DNA of 64,000 nt from Sipunculus nudus (Eukaryota; Annelida; Sipuncula; Golfingiida; Sipunculidae): positions 50,841,058 to 50,905,057 of the forward strand of contig CM049310.1 in assembly GCA_026874595.1 (NCBI GenBank), written 5' to 3'. Positions 48,085 through 60,146 of this stretch are shown here, piece after piece. Every line of letters begins with the position of its first letter. Position 1 is the stretch's first letter. The position numbers and the translations under genes are program-made. The notes under the pieces were generated by a model. It ran no database searches. It had not been told where the DNA came from and worked only from the letters and a program-made list of their open reading frames with translations.

Positions 48085-49867
48085 GCAGATACACATACTA
48101 AGTTTAAGAATTAAATGAGTCAGCATTTAAATTCAGACGAATACCTCGAAAAATAGGAAAATGTAACATATTTGCCATTTGGTTTGCATGTTCAAGTTTC
48201 CACAGGTTGAATTCCTCAATTTTCTGTACTAATCGATTATCAATTTGGATTATTCTATTATTTCTTTCAATTTTTTTATTTAACTTGGATCATTATTTTT
48301 TGTAACTTTTAACTGAAGCACACATTGTAGTGTTAAGTTACCAGCAAAAGACGTGTTTTAACGTTTCATATTACACACCCATATCAAAGATGAAAAAAAG
48401 ATGGTCAGTCGTTGTATAAGTCCGTCCAAGCAGGATGTAACCAATCACATTAAATTTCCCTTTGATCAAACAGAAGTACAAGTAACCACTAAAATGCTCT
48501 CACTTTGCAGGTTTCTGGTAGATCAAAGACACCGCCTTTTGTTTAAGATCCTTCTAACTTGGATGTCTGTTAGTAACATGATTCGTTTGATTTAATTAGA
48601 TAAGTTCATATTTATGATATGCTTGTTGCTGATGGTGAGTGTTGTGCCACATATATAGGATTGCTTTCACCATAACTAAATAATGTTACATATGTTGTCG
48701 TGCATAAATGCGTATACATGAATGTAAAAACCCTCAGTCCGTTGCTAATGCGTAATATATAAGATGTTTTCTGTAGAACGGTTACATGACGCAGGATTAA
48801 ATACTACGTTACGAAAGTTTCAAGTCATTGAGGGAATAAGTTTCAAGGAATATACATATATGATCTACAAATCACTCAACCGCACAATTCCAATTGCCGA
48901 TTATGGACGTTGAGCATGGGGGGGGGGGGGGGGGAGGTGCTTTGGGACAGGTGTTTCCTGGCCTCTTTTTTATAAGGGATATCTTTAGTGAATAGACCTC
49001 AGATATCGGAATAGCCCCCTTTAAACTTTGGTGCGGATAAGGAGGCGGATTGATTAGGATTATATAGCCTAGGCATGGTCAACATGTACTTCATGAATTA
49101 ATTTACAATCAGACGCCTAGTATATTTTTTCTGTAGTAAATTTTCAGAAAACACCTGCAGAATATTTAAAGTGGTTCATATACATCAGTCATACATGTTT
49201 TCTAAAACAAGTAAGGATACTACTTCACCAATTTTGATTCTGCGCTATTTCCATAAATACGCATTTTTTTTGCAAGACCGGTATGCCCGGAAGCCATGTC
49301 TGGTCGAGAAAGACTCCAGTCGCCAGAATGTTAAACGTGGCTGTGGGTCAAGGGTCCACGAGGCACACTCGGTACAGACATGTTACTCACCCCGAACCAA
49401 AACGTTTAGGACTGCCCATTCACCTACTTTTTGAAAAAGAATGTATGTGATATCTGGCCTCCTCTGTGTATAAATTAATGATCTAAGGGTAATTCTGGTT
49501 GTAAAAAGTTCTTATAGCGCCTCCGTGAAGGATGTTTTAAATTATCTATCAACAACTTGTTTGTAGACAAACAGAAAAAAAACCAAAGGTGGTAAGCTCT
49601 ATATATGCGGAGGTAGAAAGGTCACTGTTAGCAAAACGCCATTTGCAAAGCTCTGACTTTTCTTACTTGCCGTCAGAGGCCCTTGTTGAATTTGTTTTGA
49701 TTATTTTGGTGTTTTTTGGAAATATCCATGTTTTCTTACCTATTTTTATGAAAGCTCTAAGGGATAACCTTTAATTTATAACGGTCAGTTAGGTGACTGG
49801 GTCCCTTTAAAAGAGAGCATTGACAGGTGTGCACAAACATGTGCATCGCATGAAAAGACTACAGCCA

Positions 49868-49869
<2 letters not shown>
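48085..49869. other. Non-coding stretch with a poly-G run
   Basis: A run of about 17 G lies at 48918-48934. An 87-codon frame at 49171-49434 is unrecognised. Otherwise nothing. Confidence 0.45.

Positions 49870-49900
<31 letters not shown>
49870..49900. repeat. (AT)n microsatellite
   Basis: Uninterrupted TA repeat of about 30 bp. Confidence 0.95.
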
Positions 49901-49901
<1 letters not shown>

Positions 49902-49988
49902 CTAAGTAATCGGTTCATGAACACACGAACCCCTCTATACTCATGCAACCCACAGAGTTTGTATTACTCACATTGTAGAATGTGAATA

Positions 49989-50008
49989 TTATATATATAT
50001 ATAAATAT

Positions 50009-50048
<40 letters not shown>

Positions 50049-50128
50049 ATTGATAGTCTACAGTCGAAGTGTAGGTAAAGAGTAAGAGTGACGTTTAGTC
50101 GGTCTATCTAAAAGGCGTCACTCTTACT

Positions 50129-50183
<55 letters not shown>

Positions 50184-50190
50184 TATATAA
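49989..50190. repeat. Two (AT)n tracts flanking a perfect hairpin
   Basis: An AT tract with AAT and TAAT interruptions (49989-50052) and another of about 60 bp (50133-50190) bracket a short unique block that contains an 18-bp inverted repeat. The symmetrical layout suggests that either a small inverted-repeat element inserted in a TA tract or the whole segment forms one extended foldback. Confidence 0.85.
50076..50133. repeat. 18-bp perfect inverted repeat, 22-nt loop
   Basis: TAAAGAGTAAGAGTGACG (50076-50093) and CGTCACTCTTACTCTTTA (50116-50133) are exact reverse complements. The loop is TTTAGTCGGTCTATCTAAAA plus GG. The stem is not simple sequence, so it is not explained by the neighbouring AT tracts. 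Confidence 0.9.
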
Positions 50191-50889
50191 AAGAATTAAC
50201 GGTTATAATATTCTTAAATTTGAACATATTCTATAGCATGTTGTCTCTGTCCTCGCTGGCTGATGATGCTGATGGGTATGGCAAATATGATATGAGCATC
50301 TTACATCATATGTATATGTTTATATATCATGCCAGGTGCTCAGTTCATGTTTGCTTTTCTATATATATGGACGTACGGAGGCGAAATTATGACGACATTA
50401 TACATGTAATACTACCATACCTGACACGTAACCTATGGCTTTTTCCTTCGGCGTACCTGGTACCTTCTCTTGCCTGAACACATACATGGTTCAATTTCCA
50501 TACGCTCATGCAGTCACACGCCTTAAATAGGAACAACATACGTAAGACCTCTGCGGTCTCATGCTTATAAAGATGAATTCAGGGCATTCGTGTTTGTAAT
50601 TAAGCAAATTACCAAATGTCATTTTACTGAATTTGAAAAAAAATATCTCTCCTTTATTTAATTACGCTTTCGATATTCATTAAATATTGAGGTTTATGTT
50701 CTTCCCGTTGCAACTGTGCCGATGGCTTAAAACGCGCACTGACGCAAATGGTAATTTACTGCTCATTTTGGTTTTTATAATAAATTATAGAGAAGCTTAC
50801 TATGGCTCACTACAGAACTAACAGCAAGTTTAGTATGGTGAAACAGGATATCCTTGACACACACAAATTATATAATAATATAAATTATG

Positions 50890-50890
<1 letters not shown>
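50191..50890. other. Non-coding spacer
   Basis: Nothing recognised. An 85-codon frame at 50220-50477 has no known motif. Confidence 0.45.

Positions 50891-50940
<50 letters not shown>
50891..50940. repeat. (AT)n microsatellite
   Basis: Uninterrupted AT repeat of about 50 bp. Confidence 0.95.
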
Positions 50941-50941
<1 letters not shown>

Positions 50942-53900
50942 CAAATAAGCAATTTTATGGCTACAAGAGTCTGCTTAATGGGGTGGTCATGTAAAATTTT
51001 TTTTTAAATATGCTATCGAAATATGTGTTAATGTGGTCTTTTCAGCTTCCTCTTCCGTCAATTAACGCACAAGACATGAAACAGGAACAATCGTGTCTAT
51101 GCTGTAAATTGTATACAGGCAACTTGCGCAGCAGATTCGCTCCCTGTAATGTCATGTTCTTTCACTTATTTTTGCGGAATTGATTTATCTTGTGTGAAAA
51201 TAATATCCTAGTGTCAGCAGTTTACCAATCTTGTACCTCTACCCGATTAGTTGGTTCGCTCATTTGTTTTCAATGTTACAACGACATCTAGAACTCTAAG
51301 ATTCCCACTTGTTCATATTTGGAACAGTAATACAGTTAATTAAAACCAGCATTTAAATTAAAGGCATTTGAGAATATCTAGTTAGTGTACCACAGGGGTC
51401 GTGTTTACAAAGTTAATACAAAATTAAATTCACGCATCTTAAACAAGGGAGGTTACAGAGATTCCGGGGAAGGATCTAACGTGAAGCCGTCGGTAATTAA
51501 CAAATGTAAGCTAAGAACGCAATTATTTATACAAATACGTTAACTTAATGAGTTCCTTTAATTTAAACCTGTTAGCAAGACGGACCTTTATTAACCCTGT
51601 TCTTCTGCCTTGTCCTCATCAGCAAAGCGCTGCCTAAACAAACAAGCAATAGGTGGCCTTACATTAATCACAACACACTTCCCTTCACCAGTCCCTTTGT
51701 TTCCATACACACTTTGTTTTGTAAAATCTTTTAATCAGTTTGTGAAATAGAAAACCTACAGAATGCTATTATAATAAGAATATGATTTTTTGTTTTGTTT
51801 TAATTGTATTAACTTCTCTACGAAACCCTAACGTTAACCATCACTCATTTCGTGTTCTCGCTCTATAAGAGTTTTTTTATATATTTATTTCATATTTTGT
51901 TTCCACAGGCCACACTATTCAATGAAGCGCATACAAAAAATAATACATTTCTAATATCAATCAATAATCATTTCAAATGTAAATTGCTGCCCTCCCCCAA
52001 GATAAATGGTCATACATTTTCCTGACTATACTTCTCAGACGATATTAACAATGTATGCTATTAGTTTTATAAATTAACACTTTCTAAACGGAATATTTAT
52101 TTACTTTCGAGTTGTCATTGTCTGGTTGACCATTGATCCTGCTTATATGTCTCGGTAATCCTATTGTCTACAAAGAGGGAGTGTCCCAATGCCAGAGCTT
52201 GATACAATGAGTCGGTTGTTGACCGGTCAGAGGAAATTATCTGAGACGACTATTTGAAACACCCTTCCGCCAGAGGTCGCTTCTACTTAAAATGAACCTC
52301 CTCCAGTTGGGAATTTTGGGGATGGCCGGGACTACCAGTCGCAACTGTCAAATTTCAATATCATTTTATTTTTATGTTTCAAGGAAACACCTGTTTACAT
52401 ATCACATGTGCATGTTTACAAATGTTACATATACCCTGAATTACTTAGAACAAAAACCCCCATGTTTATGTAATGTGTCTCAAGAACAATTCTTATCAAA
52501 CATATCTGAACGGACTACATTACCCTCTTCACTACATTTATACCTAAGGTGAGATAAGAAGCCCCTGTGCATTGTGGGACTTAGATTTTAATGCCAACAA
52601 ACCCTAACCAGTGGAGTCGAACTACTGCGAGTCAGATTCTGCGGAGTATCGTATTTGTATTCTAACACATGGACCTGACAGTGTGCCACTGATACTTCCA
52701 TTCGCCAAATCTTGATTGCATTCCCCTTTCAGATCATAATAATTTTTCAAAACTATCTTTGTGGGCAAATGTTAAATCGACGTTTTCTTTAATGGCCTGC
52801 TTGTATAGTCGTCTTGGAAGGATTATTAAAGAAGTCAATATTATTTTGGATTAAGTGTTGGTATTTATCACGGGTTACTGGAACGCGGGGCAAAGCGTCT
52901 GTTACGTTTGAAATTGCCTTCGGGTGCTCGTTTTTTGGTGGTCCAAACGTGCAATTTGACGCGCGAATTTCTGGGTTCAGGACCGAAGCTGGCTCCTATA
53001 GCAGTCACTGACTATTGCCAACTACCTCGAAGAAACCAGTAAAAACTGCGCTGATAACTGACCCTTACAAGTCACTATGACCAAATAATCATTTAAAATG
53101 ACACGATATATAACCATATAATGATACCATAACGAGGTTAAGGAAAAAAAATGATTAAATTTAACATGACCATCTAACATTCGGCACAGTTATCCTGCCC
53201 TTAAGACGCACTAAACTCCCATGTGACTCTTCCAAATTTGGACATACGAGTCCCGGACTCTCCATTTTTCTTCCTATTGAAAGCCTTGATGTGATGTGTG
53301 TAACTATGTTCTTGTGGTTGTCTAATTTTGCTGATTTGTAGGGTTTTCAATTGTTCTTAGATCATGCCGTCGTATTATATTATTTTACAGGCAGGGTCTA
53401 CGGACTGAAATGTGAATTCAGAGTTAACTGTAACAATTTGAAAAACCTGTTTAACTTGTTACATCTGGCAACATTCTAATTGCTCAAGTGGAGGCATTGG
53501 GTTGGTTGACTCTTTTTGCCACCAGATGTTCTTGAGACTACACCGCGTTTACAGATCACATAGCTTGAAAGTAAGACAGCTTTGCTTGCAGCATCGTGTC
53601 AGGGTCCTCCTAGCCCTACAATTATCCGCCACCACATACAAGTCCCCCGTGTGCATCCTGAAGCTGAGGTAGGTTTGGCACCCGGCAATGGTTTACGTTC
53701 AGTAGGTCCCAGGGCAGGTGCGAACAACCATCCCTCAGTTGACGGTAAATTATAACCCCATCTTATATGAAAACAGGTGCCCTTGCTTTTTACATGGGTA
53801 TGCGGTCACCACAGGTGCGAGGGGTTGCTATTTGTTATTAACCGCATACTGATTGCCAATTATACGCATAGTTAAGAAGATAAAGACAAAAGCTTCCCCA

Positions 53901-54130
53901 ATTTAACACCTGCGCCACATGTGCAAACAGTCAGACATTGGGTAATTGTATTTCTCTTGATTATTCCCGCTAGTTCAATTTGCCCAGGTGATTTATACAT
54001 TGTGCACACACTGGTACCGTTTTGTTAATATACTGGTTTCATTGCGGTATCGATCTTTTTGAAACAGCAAGTTTGCTGTAGCATTCAGCTGATGCTCAGC
54101 ACTAATGAACACGGATAGCAAAGCACTTAC
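50941..54130. other. Non-coding stretch
   Basis: No supportable gene. 53580-53860 is GC-richer and contains three separate CAGGTG E-box words; 52561-52590 carries GTGCATTGTGGGAC, whose reverse resembles the TCCCACAATGC half of the ZNF143/Staf site. Neither is more than a motif match. Confidence 0.45.
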
Positions 54131-54406
54131 CAGGGACGTTGAGCTGGGAGCTTGGTCAGTGGAATGTTGCGGAGAGGGGGATACACTGCGGGCTGTACAC
54201 TCCTTCACTTAGGTTCTAGAATGCACAAGTGATGTCTGGTGTAGCAACAAACAGTCGCTGCTATGTCCATGCGGTTAGACTGTTGGTCGAAGGTAACACT
54301 CGGGGCGGACGGTGCGTGCAGTCCACCACCTGTGTGTAATCTGTATCGCTGCGAGTTGTGTATAATGGCACGGCGTTCTGGGAGTTTGTCCTGTCAACTG
54401 GTCCTC
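54131..54406 (-). other. Candidate spliced exon on the minus strand, probably non-coding
   Basis: On the minus strand a strong acceptor (GCTCTCTCTGGTTTCAG, then GAGGACC from 54406) is followed 276 nt later by a strong donor (CCCTG then GTAAGTG, intron starting at 54130). All three frames contain stops, so if it is an exon it is untranslated, lncRNA, or partly coding. One frame from the acceptor is open for about 47 codons (to near 54261) and another frame is open for the last 26 codons before the donor, Ser/Pro/Thr-rich. Strong splice-site words do occur by chance at this density, so RNA evidence is needed. Confidence 0.2.
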
Positions 54407-54899
54407 CTGAAACCAGAGAGAGCGTTTTACCTGTCGGAAAGCTTGAGCAGTTCTGCACTGAATCCCATCAGTCATATTAATAGTTACCATCAATAAACAA
54501 GTAGTTAACACATTTCATGTTTAGTCCATTGGCCAGAGCGGTTGACCAACCAAAATCAATAGCTTACTAACAGGTGATATTAAACTCGCCAGGAGGAGCC
54601 ACCGGCTGAGACTACACTGATGGAGGACTCCCTTTTTTTAAGTTTACAAGTAATAACCATATCTTTTTTTCCTGCTTCCTAACTGACACTGAATAATCAT
54701 TTAAGATTCTTTTTGGTCTACTTTAAGTTCTTGTTTCCGTTTCTAAAGTGTTAATCAAAATGTTTTTGTGTTAAGCAATTTGATTAAATACCAAATTTCA
54801 CTTTCAATTCTGTCGCATCCTAGAACCAGTTTGAGAAGCTTGCTTTGCTACAAAGCAATGATGTCAATTCATTGAGGCTGAAACCAACAGAGATTTAGA

Positions 54900-55150
54900 C
54901 TTCTGATGACGTCAGAGCTACCATTTACCACAACTTAATCCACATGTAGGCCAGACACAGCGACGGGGGAAACAGGTGGGAAAATAATTAATTGTCACTG
55001 TTTGGTTAAATTAATCGAGAAATCTGAGTCCCTTCACCAAACCTATCGCTGATGTTGCGGTTGTGCCATGATTGTGTCATAATTAAAACACATGGGTGTT
55101 AATTAGCCGAACAAACTGTAATTATCCATGATTGTTTTCTCAAATCCTGT
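54900..55150. promoter_or_regulatory. Motif-dense candidate enhancer
   Basis: Within 250 bp there are a full CRE palindrome TGACGTCA (54907-54914), CAGGTG (near 54974), TAATTAATTG (54985-54994), TAATTAAAAC, GTTAATTAG (55098) and AATTATCC with nearby Sox-like ATTGTT words. This combination of CREB, E-box and homeodomain sites in non-repetitive sequence looks like a developmental enhancer. AT-rich DNA inflates homeodomain matches, so only the CRE is individually notable. Confidence 0.25.
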
Positions 55151-58100
55151 TTAATATAGTCTTGTGTTAAACTTTACATATTACTCACGTTTAATATATT
55201 CATAAAATATCATTGTCCACTTACCACATGGACTTGAATCTGAAAACAAGACAAGTGGATATGTGATAGAAATGTTAATTTATGTGATTCCACAACGCCT
55301 CTTGGCTTGATTATGAAACAATTTTAGCCACTCCAGCTGTTCCAGTTATGAGCGGCATCGAGCCATGCTTTTTTCTATTTTCCCAGTTGACGTAATGCTT
55401 TGATTTTAAGGTTATCGGGATTACGGTTCGTAGATAAGAACATAAACACCTTTAACAAAAGACGCATGATAAACTTTATTTCTAAGGATAACCACTTATG
55501 GTGGGATGTTATTTCTGTATCCACTGGATTGGTTCAGATTGATACAACTGTAAAATTAAGATTCCATCATATTTAATCAACACCGATATTGGCATGGACA
55601 CCAACAGATGATAAAATAAGTGTTACCACAAATGAGCTAAAAAACTGAAGTGTAAATAAATGCATCGCCTTGATATTTCGGATAATTCCATACCTCATTT
55701 TATCAATTGTTTGGTAAATTGAATGATTTCTTCCCCTCATTAATTCTAATTAAATGAAAAGCTGTTTTCAATAACAGAAAACAATAAATTTCGTAGCCAT
55801 GCTTTTAGACGGAATTGCTTATGTTTTTGCTTCGCAATGTTCTTTTATAGTACATCCATTCAACTGGTTATTTTATTTTTTTTCAGCTTTTTTGTGTCTT
55901 TATGTTGAAACTTTAGTAATATATAGTAATTATAGTAAAGAAAACATTAAAGCAACATGCCAGATGGTAAAATTTAACGCAAGGCATGTTAAAACATTCA
56001 TATCAAGTTGACACCCTGAAAATCTTTAATATATCACAATTACAAGGTATAATATATAACATGACAGTTCATCGGAAATACAAAAAAAAGGACACAATGT
56101 CTAGTTTACAAATCTTATTCCATGAAAACAATAGTATGAGAATCAGATGCGATAAACAATAGATAAATGTATATACAATTAGATACAGGCAAGTGTATTT
56201 GAATATGAGACGGTTTAATATACAGGAAGGAAAGAGAGTAGATTCTTTAGGTTGCACTTGACTTTCCTAAAATATCAAAAATATCCCTTACAATCAGCTG
56301 GAGTCATCCCATGGTGGTATATTTTAAGACAATAACTCAATATCAGATACTATCAGATGTTGGATAAAGGGATTTTTGCCTGAATCTTTAGTGAGACCGG
56401 CTGCAAGGTGTAAATATAAAACCAGAAAAATTCTGGAAACTCCCAGCTTTCTCGCAACACAGCCCAGCTGTGACATATTTAAACCATTACCCCTTCATAA
56501 ATATAAACCTGATACTGTGTACACATCGAGGCGGGGGAGCTCCTTCAGAAGGCGGGAACATAAATATATGTTACACCCTCAATCCGTGTGAAGAAGGATC
56601 TTTCGACTTCTTCTCTTCCATGCAATAGCATGATTGATTCGTATAAGCTACCGACTGTAAGCACTCCAAAAATAAAATAAACTTATATTAACATACTTAA
56701 CCCAAATGGCTTACAAACGAGTGATAGCTTTTTCAAAGAAGTATTAATGATTGGAAATAAGTAAATAATGCAGGTAAATTGATTAATCATGTCTTGTGTA
56801 GTTGGAAACAAGAAAATACATTTTTGGAAATATCATGATAAGTTAGTGAAAAGAAATAAACCCATAGAAAAGTCCTATGAATCCTGGCTTTTAACCTTTC
56901 AACAAAGTCCATACTGATCAAACTAGGGAGCTTTTAATCTTTAAACCCCTGTTGGTAAGAAGAAAGTCATGTATTTTTGTTTATTTAACAGAAAAAAAGG
57001 TTTTTATCGCATAATTTGATACGTAACTGAAAGGATAAATCATTATTTGTAACTTTTAAGAAATAGAAGGGTCTAAAAAATGACATTCTGGTATTTTTAC
57101 GACCAAATGTCGTCTTGAATTAAAACAGTCTGCTACACTTTTCATATATCCAGTTTCCAGTCAGTTAACCAGTGCAGTTTTAACATTAAAAACAATACAT
57201 AGTGGACTTTAAGCACATAACACAAGTACATCAATTAGAAGTAAACGAATTATTTTGTTTGATTTCCTTATCAGTGTTACTGTTAAATATTTTAAAAGCA
57301 GAATATGAAAAATTTAAGTACAAGATAAAAGCCCGGACTGACGGAATATATATTTATATAGTAAGTATGAAATGGAGATTTATGTTTTTACTAAATTTTT
57401 TCGACTAGGCTTTGCTGTTGCGGACTTCATCTCATCTGGTAAAGATGAAACGGCAATATTAGATGGCGAGCATGAACAAAAACGACTTAATTAAAAGAAA
57501 ACTGCAGATCTGCGATGTCGGTGCATCAGGGTTGAATGATGAATGAAAAACTGGCGGTCGCCCCGGTAATGTCGCACTATATTGAGTGCAGATAAGCAAT
57601 CTAGAGATTAAAAAAGGTCCAGCGCCTCCTGTCTTCTCTTCTGTGTCAGCTCGATAGCGTATCTTCATATATCACCAGACCTGTGTGCTCGAGCTCATCG
57701 TGACCAAGCCACTGTAAGGGTTTCTTGCAACACACAAAAGTCAAAACAGCAGCACTGCCATTCGCAAATACACGTTTCATATAACAGCAGAATTCTATTA
57801 TGACTGGCCTCGTTCCATGTCTTTATTCACATTTTAATCACTGTTATGTTGTGAATTCCTTCACAAGTTTTAAAGAAGACATGTATGTTACTCCAGAAAG
57901 AGTGCCGTAGTCGCACCAAGTCAGCGGTTTAATATATTATATTATTATAAATATACGACTAAAAGCAAAATCGGAATAAATGTAGCTACCTCAGCCAAGG
58001 AGTTTATGTTTCCTTCCTTGTTTTTTTTGTTGGTTAGTGTTAATGTTTTTTTTTTTACTATTGTATGAATACGCCAAAAAACGATGGTGCATTGGATCAG

Positions 58101-58849
58101 CGATTTGATCGTATTCTCTTTGTACAGATTTGCGCTCTAATGAGTACTATTATAGTATAATACTGTCACACTCAGCTGTACAGCAGTTCCGTTTCAGTCT
58201 ATTAAAACCTTAGCTGGAATGGCCGATTAACCTTCGTATCATTCATTTTGTAAGAATGAAAGGAAATTTAAACACAATATTGGTAAGAATGGAAGTTACA
58301 ATGATGTGCATGTCCGGTATCATATTATTCGTATTTTGGTAAAATTAAAAAAAAAAATATTCCTCGATTATTTTATCTGAAAGTAAAACATTACTTTTGA
58401 GTACATGCTTGTAAAAATGTATCCGAAAACCAAGATATTTGTAAAGTGAGAGAGGACAGCCGCTTAAATTCTGAGGGTCAATATTTTTTATTGTTTAGTA
58501 GTTTGTCTTTCTCTTTTTTCTTCTTAAAGCCTCAATTTAAAATAAGATAAATGAACTAGAGTGAATTGTGTTTAAATGGATTTCCTTCCTTATGTCTACA
58601 ATATACAATCGAAAAGTGGAACATTAAAGTTACTCCTGTCAAATTGGTAATAGCGAATAATGATGATTGTTCCAATATCCCAAGGTGTATAAAGTAATAT
58701 CAATCATCTCAAGCATGATAAAGTCTGGGATCACACTTTTTTCTGCAATAATTCTATCTATGTTGTTACATATTAGCCAAAATAAGAACACCGGAAGTTA
58801 TTCAATGGTTTAGTAATTGCCTTGGGCATTTGTCACTGAATGCTCGGAC
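55151..58849. other. AT-rich non-coding stretch
   Basis: No gene, SINE box or tandem array recognised in 3.7 kb. Short open frames on both strands (for example 56376-56591) are unrecognised. Confidence 0.5.
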
Positions 58850-59460
58850 TGACGTCAAGCCGAGTCTAGTTGCGTTCAGTCGACACTAGCACATGTTCCG
58901 CTGATGTAGTAAAACTAATTTTGGCGGGTGGTATGTTTCCGTTCCTAACACAGAATGATGGACAGGAATCACGGAGTTTACTTTCCTTTTGAATATAAGC
59001 CGGCCCTCCCCGCAGGACAGGCCAAATAAACCCGGGTGGGGGTCGTATGTTTGATGAGAGAAGCGGCGTAAACGCTTGTAGGCCATTCATGCTGCTTTAT
59101 CGTGGCGTTTCCGCTTTTTTCAATCTTTCCTTGAAGCCGCTTTACATTGCAGACAAAAGGAAGTCATCAGTACCCTCCTATGCAGGCTAATAGCCAATCA
59201 CAAGCCGCCTGCTGCGAGCTGCGCGTGATGAACATGGTTCTGGCCTCGGTTTGGCCTCCGGCATGGATATCGCTGACATTACATGCCTGGTCACTCGGTA
59301 TATACACACGCTGCAGGCTCTTCACTAAATGCAGTCTTTGGGTCAGCAAGGAAAACAGAAAGCCAAAACAACAAACAGTCTGCTCTTGCCTCTTAGCAGC
59401 GAGTTCCCTTACCCCAAACACTAAGCCTAATAAACATGAGGAGGCATGTCAGAGTAGCCA
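58850..59460. promoter_or_regulatory. GC-richer, CpG-containing candidate promoter or regulatory island
   Basis: This block stands out from its surroundings by base composition. It contains a full CRE (TGACGTCA, 58850-58857), a CCAAT box (CCAATCA, 59194-59200) and TATATA (59299-59304) about 100 bp further on. Frames are open on both strands (106 codons plus, 84 and 74 minus) but none is recognised. The layout is compatible with a plus-strand promoter firing near 59.33 kb, but no downstream gene is visible in the remaining window. Confidence 0.22.
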
Positions 59461-59836
59461 CATGTAAATAATGACATTTCACGAGAATTTATCAATTTAT
59501 AATTCAAGATATTTATTCTATCATTCTTAAAATTATGGGTCTGCAGAGTTAGAAAAACAGAGCTGCTTTTATGACAATGTTACATCTGACGCGGTTTGAT
59601 ATAAACATTATACGTCGCTCTCTTTTGTCCAGAATATTAGTTTAATATACAAACTGTGAAATTACACCATTTCACCGCAACATAGGCCTATTGGCCGGGT
59701 TATGTGTGTATTTATGTGTAATTTAAGTGGAAATGGAATAACAATGGAAATAAACTCCTACCTTACATAATCTTTAAGAAAGAGAATTTTAAAAAAATGA
59801 GAAATCAGTCAATTTTTTACAACATGTCACCGCCTT

Positions 59837-60146
59837 TTATGGCAGTTAAGAAAACTGGTCACCGGGAAAAACAGTTTTAGATGACAGCTGCTGACTGGTT
59901 TATGTAACGCCTCCAAATATATGAAAAATTAAAACAAAGATGGATGTTCATGCAGGGACTCATAATCTGACGAAACATTCGAAAGAGGCCAAAAATTGTG
60001 AAACATGAACCCTAGATTAATTTTAAAATTCTTGACTGCCATAATAGTCTATCACTTCGATATGCAGCTTTCTAGGGTAATTAAAAAAACGTAAAAGTTC
60101 AAGAAAATTATCTCTAAAAAGAGGTGGACGCAGGTTTGTGAAACAG
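59837..60146 (+). repeat. Diverged ~310-bp repeat, copy 1
   Basis: Colinear with 62596-62902 on the same strand. Shared blocks are TTATGGCRGT.AAG..AACTGGTC, TGACAGCTG, ATG/ACGCAGGGAC.CAT, TTTCTAGG and AAATTATCTCTAAAA followed by .CACAGGT-like sequence. The offset between matching blocks stays at about 2757-2765 bp over the whole length, so spacing is conserved while most bases differ. No coding frame spans it. It may be an old tandem duplication or two copies of a dispersed repeat. Confidence 0.65.
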
